Source of the DNA: Gulosibacter massiliensis
Lineage (GTDB): Bacteria > Actinomycetota > Actinomycetes > Actinomycetales > Microbacteriaceae
DNA length: 9,199 nt
Direction of reading: 5' to 3'
Assembly (NCBI GenBank): GCA_943325745.2
Contig: CALPQP020000027.1
Location: 1-9,199, forward strand
The position numbers and the translations under genes are program-made. Within the stretch, counting starts at the first letter, position 1. The number at the start of each line of letters is the position of its first letter. Below are positions 8,257 through 9,199 of this stretch, one piece after another. The notes beneath the pieces were generated by a model. That model was given only the letters and a program-made list of their open reading frames with translations, did no database searches and was not told the DNA's origin.

Positions 8257-8287
8257 GCGCAAATGTTGGCAATCTGCTCATCTGCGC
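8257..8287. promoter_or_regulatory. Imperfect inverted repeat spanning the -35 box, candidate operator
   Basis: GCGCAAATG (8257-8265) and CATCTGCGC (8279-8287) are inverted copies matching at 8 of 9 positions, with 13 bases between them. The arm centres are 22 bases apart, about two helical turns, so a dimeric protein could bind both on one face. The repeat encloses the TTGGCA -35 box, where a bound repressor would block RNA polymerase. The obvious candidate binder is the helix-turn-helix protein encoded just downstream. It might instead be an RNA hairpin ending the ribF transcript, though no T-run follows. Confidence 0.4.
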
Positions 8288-8294
8288 GTAACAT
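8266..8294 (+). promoter_or_regulatory. Sigma70-type promoter of the HTH-DeoC fusion gene
   Basis: TTGGCA (8266-8271, 4 of 6 to TTGACA consensus by position with T, T, G, C and A conserved around one change, so 5 of 6) and TAACAT (8289-8294, matching TANNNT) are 17 bases apart, the ideal spacing. Transcription would start about 7-10 bases after the -10, at or next to the GTG (8301) or ATG (8304), so the mRNA would be leaderless or nearly so. No Shine-Dalgarno sequence is present, which agrees. This is the best-looking promoter in the window. Confidence 0.65.
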
Positions 8295-8303
8295 AAACAC
8301 GTG

Positions 8304-9199
8304 ATGGAAATTTCGGACAACGAGCTTGCCCTTCGGGCGGCTCGACTGTATTACGACGACGGTAAGACTCAGGACGAGATCGGGGACACGCTCGGGATCA
8401 CCCGCTGGAAAGCCGGCCGTTTGCTCGCTCTCGCGCGTGAATCCGGGATTGTCGCGATTTCGATCGTCGACAGCACTGACACCGCCGAGGTTCGTCCAGT
8501 AAATGGCATCACGACCACCGACCGCTCGCGTGCGCACGGCGTCACCGATTCGGCGTCCCTTCGCGCGTTCCTGTATGGACTTTCCGCGGTCGATGCGATC
8601 GGACTCGAGGAACGTGCAGCACGTCTCGCGACCCGGTCTATCAAGAACGATTCCAAACGCGCTGCGCTCGACACCATCATTCGACTCATCGACCTCACGA
8701 CGCTGGAGGGCGCTGATACCCCGGGCAAGGTACGTTCTCTCGTGCGAAAAGCCATTCTTCCCGATCCCTCCGACCCGACGGCACCGCGCGTCGCAGCCGT
8801 GTGCGTGTATCCCGACATGGTTCAACATGCCGTTGCGGCACTGGGCTCGCACAAGGGCGACGGCGTCACCGGAATCGGGGTTGCGTCGGTCGCGACTGCC
8901 TTCCCGAGCGGACGCTCGACACTCGATATCAAACTGGCCGACACGCGCTACGCCGTGTCGCAGGGCGCGACCGAAATCGACATGGTGATTGACCGCGGAG
9001 CGTTCCTGTCCGGAGACCTCGATACCGTCTTCAATGAAATCGTGGCCGTGCATCGCGCCTGCGGGCGCGCCGACGGGTCGCGCGCACACCTCAAGGTCAT
9101 TTTCGAAACCGGCGAACTGCGCACCTACGACAACATCAAACGCGCGTCATGGCTCGCCATCTTGGCCGGCGCCGATTTCATCAAGACGTCGACAGGCAA
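8304..9199 (+). CDS. deoC: SorC/DeoR-type helix-turn-helix fused to deoxyribose-phosphate aldolase (3' end outside window)
   Basis: One open frame of 298 codons runs off the window end with no stop. Residues 1-57 match the DNA-binding part of SorC-family regulators such as Bacillus DeoR: AARLYYDDGKTQDEIGDTLG (12-31), recognition helix around ITRWKAGRLLALARE (32-46) and the strand GIVAISIVD. A linker of about 20-30 residues follows. The rest is DERA, which cleaves 2-deoxyribose-5-phosphate to acetaldehyde and glyceraldehyde-3-phosphate. It shows IDLTTLEGADT (129-139), AAVCVYP (164-170), GATEIDMVID with D226 (E. coli Asp102), LKVIFETGEL with K264 (Lys137) and FIKTSTG with K294, the Schiff-base lysine (Lys167). 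The Lys201 motif lies beyond the window. No SorC sugar-binding domain is present. I start at ATG 8304; GTG 8301 would add one residue. Both halves are clear; the regulatory role of the fusion is inferred. Confidence 0.9.
   Translation, partial: MEISDNELALRAARLYYDDGKTQDEIGDTLGITRWKAGRLLALARESGIVAISIVDSTDTAEVRPVNGITTTDRSRAHGVTDSASLRAFLYGLSAVDAIGLEERAARLATRSIKNDSKRAALDTIIRLIDLTTLEGADTPGKVRSLVRKAILPDPSDPTAPRVAAVCVYPDMVQHAVAALGSHKGDGVTGIGVASVATAFPSGRSTLDIKLADTRYAVSQGATEIDMVIDRGAFLSGDLDTVFNEIVAVHRACGRADGSRAHLKVIFETGELRTYDNIKRASWLAILAGADFIKTSTG

Noticed and set aside
8130..9089. Long minus-strand open frame of 319 codons opposite the end of ribF and the HTH-DeoC gene
   Set aside because: It mirrors a real gene, has no family resemblance, is rich in Arg, His and Asp as expected from an antisense frame, and spans two unrelated genes.
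1..9199. CRISPR array, tRNA or rRNA gene, insertion sequence or prophage
   Set aside because: No spaced direct repeats outside the rpsT tail, no cloverleaf or rRNA-like stretch noticed, and no transposase or terminal repeats; nearly all bases belong to conserved genes.

Overview
This is an actinobacterial chromosomal window (roughly 60% G+C by eye), most likely from Microbacteriaceae or a close relative in Micrococcales. The gene order leuS, comEA, comEC, holA, convergent rpsT, divergent lepA is familiar in that group. Start codon use (several GTG), 4-base start/stop overlaps and genes without a clear Shine-Dalgarno site agree with it. The family-level placement is an inference.

Layout. Positions 2-934 hold the 3' part of leuS (leucyl-tRNA synthetase). 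Positions 995-4448 hold a tight co-directional set, comEA, comEC and holA: DNA-uptake receptor, DNA-uptake channel and the delta subunit of the polymerase III clamp loader, each overlapping the next by 1-4 bases. A hairpin at 4457-4486 lies between the converging ends of holA and rpsT. rpsT (minus strand, 4503-4949) encodes ribosomal protein S20 with an unusual Ala/Lys/Pro-rich C-terminal tail of about 55-60 residues. A 163-base divergent spacer separates it from lepA (elongation factor 4, 5113-6960). lepA overlaps a gene for a small four-helix membrane protein (6957-7322), which overlaps ribF (riboflavin kinase/FAD synthetase, 7319-8248).

The most interesting object is the last gene, 8304 to beyond the window end. 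One uninterrupted frame joins an N-terminal SorC/DeoR-type helix-turn-helix of about 57 residues (like that of the Bacillus deoxyribonucleoside repressor DeoR) to a deoxyribose-phosphate aldolase (DeoC/DERA) that still carries its catalytic Asp and Schiff-base Lys. In Bacillus subtilis DeoR and DeoC are separate proteins, and DeoR is induced by the substrate of DeoC, deoxyribose-5-phosphate. Here the enzyme seems to replace the repressor's effector domain, which suggests a one-protein sensor, enzyme and regulator. Just upstream is a good promoter (TTGGCA, 17 bases, TAACAT) that would give a nearly leaderless mRNA. An imperfect 9-base inverted repeat spans its -35 box and is a candidate autoregulatory operator. 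The aldolase resembles the eukaryotic DERA subtype more than the short bacterial type. Its C-terminal part lies outside the window.

Most of the rest is housekeeping or competence DNA, with smaller oddities: a ComEC that seems to lack the N-terminal OB-fold region, a twin-arginine-like N-terminus on ComEA, and ribF placed directly behind lepA.
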